A stretch of DNA of 42,526 nt from the NCBI GenBank assembly GCA_023423795.1, contig JAFAEX010000155.1:1-42526 (forward strand), given 5' to 3'. The notes beneath the pieces are model-generated. The model saw only the letters and a program-made list of their open reading frames with translations, ran no database searches and had not been told where the DNA came from. The first letter of the stretch is position 1. The number at the start of each line of letters is the position of its first letter. The stretch comes from Chloroflexota bacterium (GTDB lineage Bacteria > Chloroflexota > Chloroflexia > Thermomicrobiales > UBA6265). A program made the translations under genes and the position numbers. This document shows positions 7,784 through 17,321 of this stretch, piece by piece.

Positions 7784-7870
7784 AGTGCCGAGTGCCGAGC
7801 GGGTGTAGGACGTACCGGCCACCGCCCCTCGCCTACCGCCTCTCGACTCGGCACTCGGCACTCGGCACTC
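7784..7870. repeat. Heptamer array forming a 16-bp inverted repeat
   Basis: Arms 7784-7799 and 7847-7862 are exact reverse complements built from the unit CGGCACT. The right arm continues into a further unit to about 7870. It fills most of the gap between the binding-protein and DppB genes, so in the operon mRNA it would fold into a hairpin that could set the ratio of binding protein to permease. That function is inference. Confidence 0.75.
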
Positions 7871-7873
7871 GAC

Positions 7874-9703
7874 TCAGGCCGTCTTGTACCACTGCTCCGC
7901 GTTCCACATCAGCCAGGTGAACGGGTTGGGCTGGAAGCCGCCCACGTTCTTCTGCGCCGCCGGGAACGCGATGTCCCAGTACATGAAGATGACCGGCACT
8001 TCCTCGTGCAGGAGCGCCTGGATCTCCCAGTAGATCTCCTTGCGCTTCTCCTGGTCCGTTTCGAGGTCGCCCTCGTCGGTCAGGCGGTCGATCTCTTCCT
8101 GGAAGTTGTACGGGTGGAAGTAGGCCGGCAGGTTGCCGCCGGAGCCGGTCGGGCTGTCGGGGATCTGCGTCGAGTGCCAGTAGAACCGGTTGGTCGGGTC
8201 GTTGCCGTTGGACCAGGTGTAGAGCGCCCCGGTCATCACCTCGGTGAACTGGTAGCCCTCCGGTCCCCAGATCGTGGAGATGTCCTGGTTCTTTACGTCG
8301 GTCTTGACCCCGATGCTGTTCCAGCTTTGGGCCACCACCTGGCAGATGCGCTCGTTGTCCGAGTTGCCGGACACGAACCACAGCTCGAGCGCGAACGGCT
8401 TCACCTCGCCGTCGCCGACCTGCGGATCGTCGGTCGGCACCGGGCCTTCCAGCACCCCGTCGGCGCCCGGCGTCAGGCCGGCCTCGGCCAGCAGCGCCTT
8501 CGCCTGCTCGAGGTCGTAGGGCCGCGGCTCGATGTTGGGGTCGAACGCCCACGAACCCGGCGCCTGGTCGGCCACGCTCGGCACCGCCCGCCCCTTGAGC
8601 AACTTCTCGATGATGTCCTTGGTCGGGGTCGCGAAATCCAGCGCCTGCCGCACCTTGGTCATCCGCAGGAAGTCGTAGTGCTTGAGGTCGATGTGCTGCC
8701 ACGACTGCGTCGGGTGCTGGAGCACGACCACGTTCGGGTATCCCAGCACCTCGTCAACCCGGGGCGCCGGCACCGTGAACGAGCTGCCGACCAGGTCCAC
8801 CTCGCCGGTCTGGAGCTGCACCAGCAGCGTGTTGTCGTCCGGCACGACCCGGTAGACGATCCGCTCGAGGATCGCCGGCCCGCCCCAGTAGTCGCCGAAC
8901 CGCTCCAGCACGATCTGCTGCTTGGCCGCCCACTCACCCACCGAAAACGGCCCCGTGCCGATCGGCTGGCGGGTGTAGGTCTGCTTGAACTCGTCCACCC
9001 CCATCGCCATCCCGGACGACGGCAGGATGTCGCTGATGCCGACGTAGGACAGGAACGGCGCGTACACGTCGTTCAGCGTCATGGTGACCGTCTGGCCATC
9101 GACGGCGATGTCCTCGATCCGGTCCCAGCCGTTCTGGTTGAACGCCCCGAAATCGGGGTTCAGGATCATCTGCCACGAATTGACCACGTCGTCGCCGGTG
9201 AAGGTGTCCCCGTTGTGGAACTTGACGCCCTCGCGGAGCACGAACGTGTACGTCTTCCCGTCCTCGCCGATGGAGTACTCGGTCGCCAGCGACGGCTGGA
9301 GCTGCTGCGACGCGTCGTAGGCCAGCAAGCCCTCGGTGACGGCGGCCAGCACGTCTGCCCCGGTCACCGTCTGGGAGATCCACGGGTGCAACGAATCCGG
9401 CTCGTCGTTGGTGCCGGCGGTGATCGTGCCGCCGTCCTGCCGCTCGCCCTCCGGCGCGGTCGGGCCAGTGACGTCGATCGGCTGCGCCTGGAACGCGGCC
9501 CGCGCCGTCGCCCGCCCGAACGCCATGTCCGAGGTCGCGTGCAGCATCGTCGCCACCAGCGGCGCCGCGAACCCGAGCGCCGCCGCGCGGCGGATCAGGC
9601 CCCGCCGCGACAGGCGGCCGTCGATCCGGGCCTGGACCAGTTCATCGACGGTGCGCGGCTCGGCGGGCGCCACGCGGTTCGGGTTCGGAATCGGGTCGAT
9701 CAT
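7874..9703 (-). CDS. Peptide ABC transporter substrate-binding protein, Tat-exported
   Basis: A 609-residue family 5 extracellular solute-binding protein. A leader with the twin-arginine motif SRRGLIRR (32-39) precedes a hydrophobic stretch (40-55), so it is probably folded before export. The mature part shows the family pattern GGTITAGTNDEPDSLHPW, then GLLAYDASQQLQPSLATEY, then KTYTFVLREGVKFHNGDTF (the signature region). No lipobox Cys was seen. The ATG at 9703 has AGGAGG 9 bases upstream. It heads the importer operon and would deliver peptides or similar ligands to the DppB/DppC channel; the ligand is unknown. A family match to nickel or glutathione binders cannot be excluded. Confidence 0.92.
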   Translation of the reverse strand: MIDPIPNPNRVAPAEPRTVDELVQARIDGRLSRRGLIRRAAALGFAAPLVATMLHATSDMAFGRATARAAFQAQPIDVTGPTAPEGERQDGGTITAGTNDEPDSLHPWISQTVTGADVLAAVTEGLLAYDASQQLQPSLATEYSIGEDGKTYTFVLREGVKFHNGDTFTGDDVVNSWQMILNPDFGAFNQNGWDRIEDIAVDGQTVTMTLNDVYAPFLSYVGISDILPSSGMAMGVDEFKQTYTRQPIGTGPFSVGEWAAKQQIVLERFGDYWGGPAILERIVYRVVPDDNTLLVQLQTGEVDLVGSSFTVPAPRVDEVLGYPNVVVLQHPTQSWQHIDLKHYDFLRMTKVRQALDFATPTKDIIEKLLKGRAVPSVADQAPGSWAFDPNIEPRPYDLEQAKALLAEAGLTPGADGVLEGPVPTDDPQVGDGEVKPFALELWFVSGNSDNERICQVVAQSWNSIGVKTDVKNQDISTIWGPEGYQFTEVMTGALYTWSNGNDPTNRFYWHSTQIPDSPTGSGGNLPAYFHPYNFQEEIDRLTDEGDLETDQEKRKEIYWEIQALLHEEVPVIFMYWDIAFPAAQKNVGGFQPNPFTWLMWNAEQWYKTA

Positions 9704-9883
9704 CGGGGGTCGCCTCCTCGTTGGGCGCACGGCCGATCGCCTCCGGCTTCAATGACGGATTGCGATGAGGCCCGATGATCGCATACGCCGGGGCATGCGC
9801 GCCGCCGCCGGAATCAACCAATCGTGCTGCGTCCACGGCGGGACCGCCTGGATTCGACGCCGCGCCTCGCGCCGACGGCAGGC

Positions 9884-10906
<1,023 letters not shown>

Positions 10907-11017
10907 GCCGATCGCTCCTCTGCACGACGTGCCGGGCGCCGAGTGCCGGGACGGGGCCGCGAACCGGTGCGGCGATGGCGGGCCGGGGCAGCGGCGCATT
11001 CGGCGAATCGGGACAGG

Positions 11018-11263
11018 TCAGCGGGAAAGGCCCCAGACGACCAGGGCGGTCGTGACCATCATGCAGACGATACCACCCACGGCGATGCCGGCGATCAGCA
11101 CCACCTGCATCCGCGCCTTGTGCTGGGCCGCCCGCTCCTCCGGCGTGAACTCCCGAGGCGGCTCCTCGGGCGCCGCCTCGTCGGTCCCGGCTTCGTCCTC
11201 CGGCGGCGCGGGCGGCGCGAAGCGGCGGTAGGGGTCTGGCAGCCAGCGCCGTCGGGGCTTCAT
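11018..11263 (-). CDS. Small single-span membrane protein
   Basis: An 81-residue protein. It has a basic start (MKPRRRWLPDPYRRF), an acidic Pro/Glu-rich linker (13-38), a short amphipathic helix (FTPEERAAQHKARM) and one C-terminal membrane span (QVVLIAGIAVGGIVCMMVTT). The ATG overlaps the stop of the upstream gene as ATGA, which fixes the start and implies translational coupling with the YbhN-type protein. It is too short for confident domain recognition, so I assign no function. It would sit with its N terminus in the cytoplasm. Confidence 0.6.
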   Translation of the reverse strand: MKPRRRWLPDPYRRFAPPAPPEDEAGTDEAAPEEPPREFTPEERAAQHKARMQVVLIAGIAVGGIVCMMVTTALVVWGLSR

Positions 11264-12333
11264 GCCGTCGCCACCACCCGCCGCGCGTCCTTCCCGAAAC
11301 GTCGCGCATAAAGCACGATGCCGACGGCGATCACGCTCCAGTACGCCACCACCCGGTCCAGCAGGATGATCGAAAAGGCGAGGTCGGCGTTCATCCCCAG
11401 CACCCCGACCAGCACCGCGCCCGTTCCCGCCTCGACCACGCCCAACCCGGCCGGCGTGATCGGCACCGCCGTCAGCAGCGATCCCATCAGCGCCACGAAA
11501 ACGGCCGTAGGGAACGCGAGGTGGGCATCCAGCGACTGCGCCACCATCCAGAACCGCACCCCCTCGGCAAGCCAGAGCACCACGCTCATCAACACCAGCC
11601 AGCCGGGCCGGCGCATGCTGCCGAACAACCCGGCGTGCAGCCGCGCGTACTGGGCGTGGATCTTCTCCGGCAACCGGCGCTGGATGGCGTGGCGGGAAAA
11701 CCACATCACCGCTAGCCCGACGACCGCGAGGGCGAAGAGGACGACGCCGAAGATGAACGCGTTGGCGGTCTCCGCCGGCAGGTGGCCGTGGAAGACCGCG
11801 AATCCGACCGCCGTCATCGTCAGGCACAGCACGACCAGATCGACCAGCCGCTCCGCCACGACCGAACCGAGCCCGGACGAAAATGACGCGCCGCTGTCCT
11901 GCTTCAGCAGCCAGCAGCGGTAGGCGTCCCCGAGTTTCGCCGGCACCACGCAGTTGGCGAACCAAGCCAGCAGTACGATCTCGGTCGTCTCGGCCACGTT
12001 CGGCAGCCGGTAGCCGTGAGCCGGGTCGATGCCGGCCGTCCTCAGCATCCAGCGCCAGCGCGCGGCCCGCCCCACGATCGTCGCGTACCAGACGACCAGC
12101 GCGGCGAGGAACCACCACGGGTTGGCCGAGCGCACGTTCTCCCAGATCGCGGCCGGATCGACTCGCAGCGACCGCAACGAGAACACGAGGATGCCGGCGG
12201 CGATCGCGAAGGAGACGAACGTCTCCGGCCGCAGGAAGCGCTTGCCAAGCGACTGCGGCGCCGCCGGGTCCTGCTCCGGCATATCCGGAACGATGGCGTC
12301 CCGCGTGTCCGTCACGGGCGGCTGGTCGCTCAC
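11260..12333 (-). CDS. YbhN/LPG-synthase-like integral membrane protein (flippase-type domain)
   Basis: About 357 residues with seven to eight membrane spans, matching the lysylphosphatidylglycerol synthase transmembrane family (UPF0104). Typical signatures are ARWRWMLRTAGI, the polar span WFANCVVPAKLGDAYRCWLL, VVAERLVDLVVL, and the Pro/Gly-rich segment AVPITPAGLGVVEAGTGAVL. The soluble aminoacyl-transfer domain of true MprF is absent, so lipid or polyprenol-glycan translocation is more likely than lysylation. The start is uncertain: GTG 12333, ATG 12354 and an internal ATG lack a clear ribosome-binding site. It overlaps the next gene by 4 bases and follows a glycosidase-fold protein, which hints at a cell-surface glycan role. 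Confidence 0.8.
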   Translation of the reverse strand: MSDQPPVTDTRDAIVPDMPEQDPAAPQSLGKRFLRPETFVSFAIAAGILVFSLRSLRVDPAAIWENVRSANPWWFLAALVVWYATIVGRAARWRWMLRTAGIDPAHGYRLPNVAETTEIVLLAWFANCVVPAKLGDAYRCWLLKQDSGASFSSGLGSVVAERLVDLVVLCLTMTAVGFAVFHGHLPAETANAFIFGVVLFALAVVGLAVMWFSRHAIQRRLPEKIHAQYARLHAGLFGSMRRPGWLVLMSVVLWLAEGVRFWMVAQSLDAHLAFPTAVFVALMGSLLTAVPITPAGLGVVEAGTGAVLVGVLGMNADLAFSIILLDRVVAYWSVIAVGIVLYARRFGKDARRVVATA

Positions 12334-12499
12334 GCGGCGGCCCGCGGCTGGCATTGGACGGTGGCGGGCGCGTGGCGGCTCATGCGCGGCGGAATCCCGA
12401 TCCCAGTGGCGGCGCGGGACGGGCGTCCCCGTCCGCCGCGGAGTATAGCCCCGGCTCCGGCCGGCCAACCCCGGTCGTCGTCGCCGGCACGCCCCGTCG

Positions 12500-14284
12500 T
12501 CATGCCCGCCGCGCCGGTTTCCAGTCCGGCAATTGCGGCAGTTCCGGCCAGACGTCCGGCCCGCCACGGCGCGGCAACCGGCCGGAGCGTTCGGCCAGGG
12601 TGAACAGCAGCAGGCGCAGTCCCCACGCCAGCAGCCCCGCGCCCGCCCCGATCAGCATCACGATCGGCCACCGCAACGGCACCGCCCGCTCCACCACGAT
12701 GCCGCCGATGGTGAACTGCCCCGGTTCGACCAACCGAATCGACAACTCGTGCACCGTATCGGGCAGCCCCGACGCCAACGTTACCTCCGTATCGGCGGCC
12801 TGGAACGCGCCCAGCCCGATCTGGATCGGCCGCCCGTTCAGCGCCGCCTCCAATTCCGCCGCATCCCGGCTGAGGCGGACCCGCGCCAGCACGCCCGTGC
12901 CCCGCAGCCGCACCGTCAGCCGCGCCCCGACCTCGTTCGTCGTGCGGTACGTCTCCGCGCCGAGGTGCTGCAAACTCCAGTTGCCCTCGTAGACGAACTG
13001 CCGGGCGCGCACCGGCAGGAAACCGGTCGGCGCGGCGGCATCCCCACCGGCAGCGTGGAACCCGCCCAACGCCGTCAGCAGCGCCGTCGGCAACCCGTCC
13101 GATCCCAGCAGCGCCGCTTCCGGCGCGGTTTCCCCGCCGAGGTCCGGCCCCGGCGCGAGTCCCCAGGCGAACATCGGCCCCATCCACGGCCACTCCGCCC
13201 GGGCGCGCTCCATCCCGGCCACCGTCCACGCCGCCTGCTCGGCCGGCGTCAGCCCCGCGCTGCCCGGCGCGGCGAATCGCCACCCGTAGTGGGTCGCCCA
13301 GACCGGCTTTCCGGCGTCGCCCGCATCGGCCATCGCATCGCGGAACAGGATCGCCCGCGACAGGCTCGGCGCGGCCGCCGTCACCCGCCGGTCGAAGGGC
13401 GAGCGGACGCCGCCGTCCACCCGCGCCGCCACCACGTCGAAGAACGGCGCGGCCCCGGCGGCGTACACCCGCTTCAGGAACAGCAAATCCCCGGCGGCCG
13501 ACCCCGGCGTCGGCGCGGGATCGAATTCGGCGAGCACCACCGACACGTTCGGGTTTGCCGCCCGCGCCGCGTTGGACGCCATCGCCAGCAGCCCGACGTA
13601 GGCGGCCGGGTCGGGCGGACCGTTGGCCCAACGGTCCGCCCGGTTCGGCAAGTCCCAAACCTGGACGATCGGCAAACGATCGCCGTACCGCGCGACCACC
13701 GCCCCGACGAACCGGGCGTAGGCATCCGGATCGGTCGGCGCGGCGTCGAAGGCATCCACCGTCGCCGCCGTGCGCGCCCACGCCGGCGACCGGTGAAGCA
13801 CCGCGATCGGCACGATGCCCCGGCGGCCCAGTTCTTCGACGATGGCATCGTAGCGGTCCCAGACGTACGCGCCCGGCGCCGGCTCGATCTCCGCCCACGC
13901 GAACGACTGGCGCACGAAGCGGAACCCGTTCGCCTGCAACGCCGCCGCCACGTCCGGCAACTGCTGCGGCGAAAAGCGGGTGAGGTCGGCGTTGGTGGCG
14001 AGGTCGCGCCCGCTCACCTGCCGGACGACCGGCGACTCCGCCCCGGATTCGACCCCGCGGTGGATCGTCGCGTCCGCCAGCGCCCCGCCGAGCGCGAGCA
14101 CGATGCCGGCGACGATGGCGACCGCCGCCCGCACGAACCGCACCGAATCCAGCGACGCATCGATCCGCCGCGCCCACCCCGCCAGCAGCAGCACGATCGC
14201 CGGCGGCCGGTCGTCGCGCCGAGCGAGCCGCGGCGGCGGGCGGCGGATCGTCGCCGTCGGCGGGGCCTCGTCCTCCGGTTGCAT
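12500..14284 (-). CDS. Membrane-anchored glycoside hydrolase-fold protein, probably catalytically inactive
   Basis: A 594-residue protein. A cytoplasmic leader (1-47) and one span (48-71) are followed by a TIM-barrel domain (about 95-430) with the clan GH-A layout (FRFVRQSFAWAEIEPAPGAYVW, then VLHRSPAW). A beta-rich domain (about 440-550) and a C-terminal span (LRWPIVMLIGAGAGLLAWGL) complete it. Clan GH-A enzymes need a Glu in the strand-4 NEP motif and a Glu at the end of strand 7. Here the first site reads VWDLPN (Asp211-Leu) and the second VWATHYGW (His332), so both Glu are missing. It may be a glycan-binding pseudoenzyme. The ATG at 14284 is the best start seen, without a strong ribosome-binding site. 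Confidence 0.72.
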   Translation of the reverse strand: MQPEDEAPPTATIRRPPPRLARRDDRPPAIVLLLAGWARRIDASLDSVRFVRAAVAIVAGIVLALGGALADATIHRGVESGAESPVVRQVSGRDLATNADLTRFSPQQLPDVAAALQANGFRFVRQSFAWAEIEPAPGAYVWDRYDAIVEELGRRGIVPIAVLHRSPAWARTAATVDAFDAAPTDPDAYARFVGAVVARYGDRLPIVQVWDLPNRADRWANGPPDPAAYVGLLAMASNAARAANPNVSVVLAEFDPAPTPGSAAGDLLFLKRVYAAGAAPFFDVVAARVDGGVRSPFDRRVTAAAPSLSRAILFRDAMADAGDAGKPVWATHYGWRFAAPGSAGLTPAEQAAWTVAGMERARAEWPWMGPMFAWGLAPGPDLGGETAPEAALLGSDGLPTALLTALGGFHAAGGDAAAPTGFLPVRARQFVYEGNWSLQHLGAETYRTTNEVGARLTVRLRGTGVLARVRLSRDAAELEAALNGRPIQIGLGAFQAADTEVTLASGLPDTVHELSIRLVEPGQFTIGGIVVERAVPLRWPIVMLIGAGAGLLAWGLRLLLFTLAERSGRLPRRGGPDVWPELPQLPDWKPARRA

Positions 14285-14494
14285 CAGCACGCGGCCCGTT
14301 GCCGGTGAACGCGCTCCCGCCCCGCCGGAATGACGACCGCCGGGACGACGGAACGCAGCGCGAGGGCGTTCGGCCTGGCCACGTGCGGCACGAGACGAAC
14401 GAACGCACCCATCCGCCGGACCCGGCGGCAGATGCACTCCCCGCGCAAGCGCAATCGCGATGGTCGGCCGCCGCTCCCCGTCATCGTTCCGCTG

Positions 14495-15355
14495 CTACTC
14501 CGCCGCCGCGATCAACGCCCGCAGCGACGCCATGTTGCGCACATCGTTGCCGTCGTCGTCGGCGTCCTTCGGCGTCTCCATGATCCCCGGCAACCCGGCG
14601 AAGCGCGGATCGTTGACCAGGTTGCGGAACGCCTCCAGCCCCAGTTCGCCCTCGCCGATGTGCTCATGGCGGTCCTTGCGGCTGCCGAGCCCGTTTTTGG
14701 AATCGTTGAGGTGGAACGCCTTGATCCGGTCCAGCCCGACCGTCTCGTCGAAGGCCCGCATCGTCTCCGCGTAGCCCTCCGGCGTCCGCAGTTCGTACCC
14801 AGCGGCGAAAACGTGGCACGTATCGAAGCAGACCCCGACGCGGGACTTGTCGGCCACCTTGTCGATGATCGCCGCCAACTCCTCGAAACTGCGGCCGATC
14901 GTCGTCCCCTGCCCCGCCGTCGTCTCCAGCAGGATCATCGCCTGCCCGTCCGGCAGCGCGTCGTGGATGCGGTCGATCGCCTCGGCGATGCGCGCGATCC
15001 CCGCATCCACCCCGGAATTGACGTGGGCGCCCGGGTGGCTGACCAGGTACGGCACCCCCAGCAGGTCGCAGCGGAGCAGTTCGTCCTCCAGCGCGGCGCG
15101 GGACTTGGCCCACAGCTCGTCGTCCGGCGACCCGACGTTGATCAGGTAGGAATCGTGCGCCACGAGGTGCTTCATGCCGCACCCCGCCCACGACTCCCGA
15201 AACCGCTCGGCCGCCGCCGGATCGATCGGAGCGGCCTTCCATTGCCGCTGGTTCTTGGTGAACACCTGGAACGCCGACATCTCCGACGCCAGCGCGCGGT
15301 CGATGGCCAGGTGATGACCGCCGGAAATGGACATGTGCGCGCCGAATTCGAGCAC
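14495..15355 (-). CDS. nfo: Endonuclease IV (AP endonuclease)
   Basis: A 286-residue TIM-barrel enzyme that cuts DNA 5' to abasic sites in base excision repair, using three zinc ions. The zinc ligands are visible: His in VAHDSY, His in SHPGAHVNSG, Glu in LLETTAGQG, Asp and His in CFDTCHVFAAGY, His in FHLNDSK, Asp and His in RKDRHEHIGEG, and Glu in METPK. The start is GTG 15355 with GGAGG 7 bases upstream, giving MLEFGAHMSISGG, the normal family N terminus. It stands alone, 210 bases after the glycosidase-fold gene, which faces the same way. Confidence 0.96.
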   Translation of the reverse strand: MLEFGAHMSISGGHHLAIDRALASEMSAFQVFTKNQRQWKAAPIDPAAAERFRESWAGCGMKHLVAHDSYLINVGSPDDELWAKSRAALEDELLRCDLLGVPYLVSHPGAHVNSGVDAGIARIAEAIDRIHDALPDGQAMILLETTAGQGTTIGRSFEELAAIIDKVADKSRVGVCFDTCHVFAAGYELRTPEGYAETMRAFDETVGLDRIKAFHLNDSKNGLGSRKDRHEHIGEGELGLEAFRNLVNDPRFAGLPGIMETPKDADDDGNDVRNMASLRALIAAAE

Positions 15356-15604
15356 CGTGCGCCTCCGTGGACGATCGTGGCGGGGCACCCGAGCGTAGCA
15401 CAGCACCGGCGCACGGGCCCGTTACCGCCCGGCGGTGACGGGCCGGGTACGAGCCGCGGGCGCGTGGCGTCCGCAACGACGCGAGCATTTTGTTCACGTG
15501 CATCGCCTCGGACGTGTGCTGCGCCGCGTGGTTCCGGTTCGACCCGGGAAGCCGTGGAGTCGCATCTCGACCAACCTTGCGATACGAAACACAAACGAAA
15601 GGTG

Positions 15605-15632
15605 TTGACAAATAGATCTGGTTGTCTAGAAT
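15605..15632 (+). promoter_or_regulatory. Sigma-70-type promoter of the serine protease gene
   Basis: TTGACA (15605-15610), a 16-base spacer and TAGAAT (15627-15632) form a near-consensus promoter, striking in this GC-rich DNA. Transcription would start near 15640 and leave an 80-base leader before the protease ATG at 15723. Together with the short intergenic sequence around it, this fills the gap 15356-15722; I see no gene there. Confidence 0.75.
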
Positions 15633-15722
15633 GGCGTTCGTCCTCGTTACGGTTGTCATTCGCCCCGCCAGACGGCAACGGGCGTCACGACGTCATCGCC
15701 GCTGATGACTCCGGGAGTCGGC

Positions 15723-17066
15723 ATGGACGCCACACGATTCGATGCCTTCGCCAGGGAACTCACCAGGTTCGGATCGCGCCGCCGCTTGTTCGCCGCCCTT
15801 GCCGGCGGCGGCATCGCCGCGCTGCTCGCCCTCAACGAAGCCGAGGTCGCGAGGAAACGGCGCGCCGAACGCAAGAAGCGGCGCCGGATGGAACGGCGAG
15901 ACCGGAACGACGGTCGTCCGAAGGACAAGCGTGCTCGACGAACCGCCGACGGCGTCAACGGCCGGATTTCGAACGGCACGCCCGTTCCCCAGGGCAAGTA
16001 CCCATTCGCGGCGTCCATCCGCGTCGCGGTGAGCCCAACCAGCAGCATCCTGTGCAGCGGCAGCCTGATCGACCCCACCCATGTGCTGACCGCCGCGCAC
16101 TGCACCGTCAACGACACCGGCGCCCCGTATCAAGCCAGCGCGTACACGGTGGTGGTCGGGCAGATCGACCGAACATCCACGTCTTGTACGGCGTGCCGCA
16201 AACGGGTAACGGCGGTCTCGCGCGACCCCGAATGGTTGAACTCGACGAGCGTTCGGCCGCACGACGTCGCCGTGCTCACGCTCGATTCCGCGGTCGATCC
16301 CGCGATCGCCCGTCCCATCGCCCTTGTCGCCACCACCCAAAGCGACCTCACTGCCGCCGGTCGGACCGTCACCGCCGCCGGCTGGGGAATCACGACTACC
16401 GGCGGTTCCAGTTCGACCATCCTCCTGGAGGCCACGGTCCCCATTCTCGACGCCGCCGTCTGTCGCCGGAGTGCGGCCACGGAGTTCTGCACGGCGGTCG
16501 TCGATGGGCGGGATACCTGCTCAGGCGACAGCGGCGCGCCCCTCTTCGTGAACGCCGGAGGGCTCGTCCAGGTCGGCGTCCACAGTGGTGGCCCGGCCGG
16601 CTGTCCGAGCACAGGTCCCGTCGGCGGGATTGTTGGGCGCCTGAGCGATCCCTCGATCAACGCTTTCATCCGCAACGCGGCCCCGGGGGCCGGCCCGATC
16701 CAACCTCCGGGTCCCACCACCACCCCACCGCCCACGCCGACCACCACGCCCGGACCATCGGATACGACGCCGCCGACCGTCTCGGCCAGCGCCCCGGCAT
16801 CCGTCAAGAGGAGTCAACCGTTCACCATTTCGGCAACCGCAACCGATTCCGCCGGGATCTCCAAGGTCGAGTTGTACAACTGCACCGCCGGCACGACCTG
16901 TACGCTCGTGACCACCGCAACCGCCGCTCCCTACGGTTTCAGCCTGAGGCTCAATGCAACCGGTGTCTACGTGTTCGTCGCGCGAGCCTTCGACACCAAC
17001 GGCAACTCCGCTGATTCCGCCGATGTGGTGGTCCGAGTGCTCAGAGACAAGCGGAAGCGGCGATAG
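15723..17066 (+). CDS. Tat-exported trypsin-like serine protease with C-terminal Ig-like domain
   Basis: A 447-residue S1 protease. The leader has SRRRLFAALAGGG (18-30) as a twin-arginine signal, then an unusual Arg/Lys-rich stretch (44-73). The protease domain starts at RISNGTPV (81-88), the counterpart of the IVGG activation site. The catalytic triad is His126 (LTAAHC), Asp181 (PHDVAVL) and Ser270 (CSGDSG). Asp264 sits at the specificity-pocket position, predicting cleavage after Arg or Lys. A Pro/Thr linker (about 330-355) leads to a bacterial Ig-like domain and a basic tail. ATG 15723 is preferred because GGGAG precedes it; an ATG 18 bases earlier is possible. Gln/Arg-rich pro-regions could be self-cleaved, by inference. 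Confidence 0.92.
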   Translation: MDATRFDAFARELTRFGSRRRLFAALAGGGIAALLALNEAEVARKRRAERKKRRRMERRDRNDGRPKDKRARRTADGVNGRISNGTPVPQGKYPFAASIRVAVSPTSSILCSGSLIDPTHVLTAAHCTVNDTGAPYQASAYTVVVGQIDRTSTSCTACRKRVTAVSRDPEWLNSTSVRPHDVAVLTLDSAVDPAIARPIALVATTQSDLTAAGRTVTAAGWGITTTGGSSSTILLEATVPILDAAVCRRSAATEFCTAVVDGRDTCSGDSGAPLFVNAGGLVQVGVHSGGPAGCPSTGPVGGIVGRLSDPSINAFIRNAAPGAGPIQPPGPTTTPPPTPTTTPGPSDTTPPTVSASAPASVKRSQPFTISATATDSAGISKVELYNCTAGTTCTLVTTATAAPYGFSLRLNATGVYVFVARAFDTNGNSADSADVVVRVLRDKRKRR

Positions 17067-17321
17067 CGTCCCGCATCGCCCAGCGTGCGTTCGCGACCGA
17101 AGGAATCAACGACCAAGCAGCGTCGCACGGCGAGGAATCGCCGGACCACCATCCTGCTTGACCGTTCGGGCATGCCAGTCGTCGTCGGGAACGGCCCCGC
17201 GCCCCCCGGCGACGACCCTTGCCGCCCACCCACCCCAAGCGCGGGTTCCGCATCCTTCCCTTCGTGCTAGCATCGCCAACGGCAGCCCGGCGCGGGCGCG
17301 GCTGCGCGATGCGAGGGCGGG

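Noticed and set aside
8006..9778. A long plus-strand open frame opposite the peptide-binding protein
   Set aside because: No family-like sequence and no ribosome-binding site. The opposite strand has clear Tat and solute-binding motifs.
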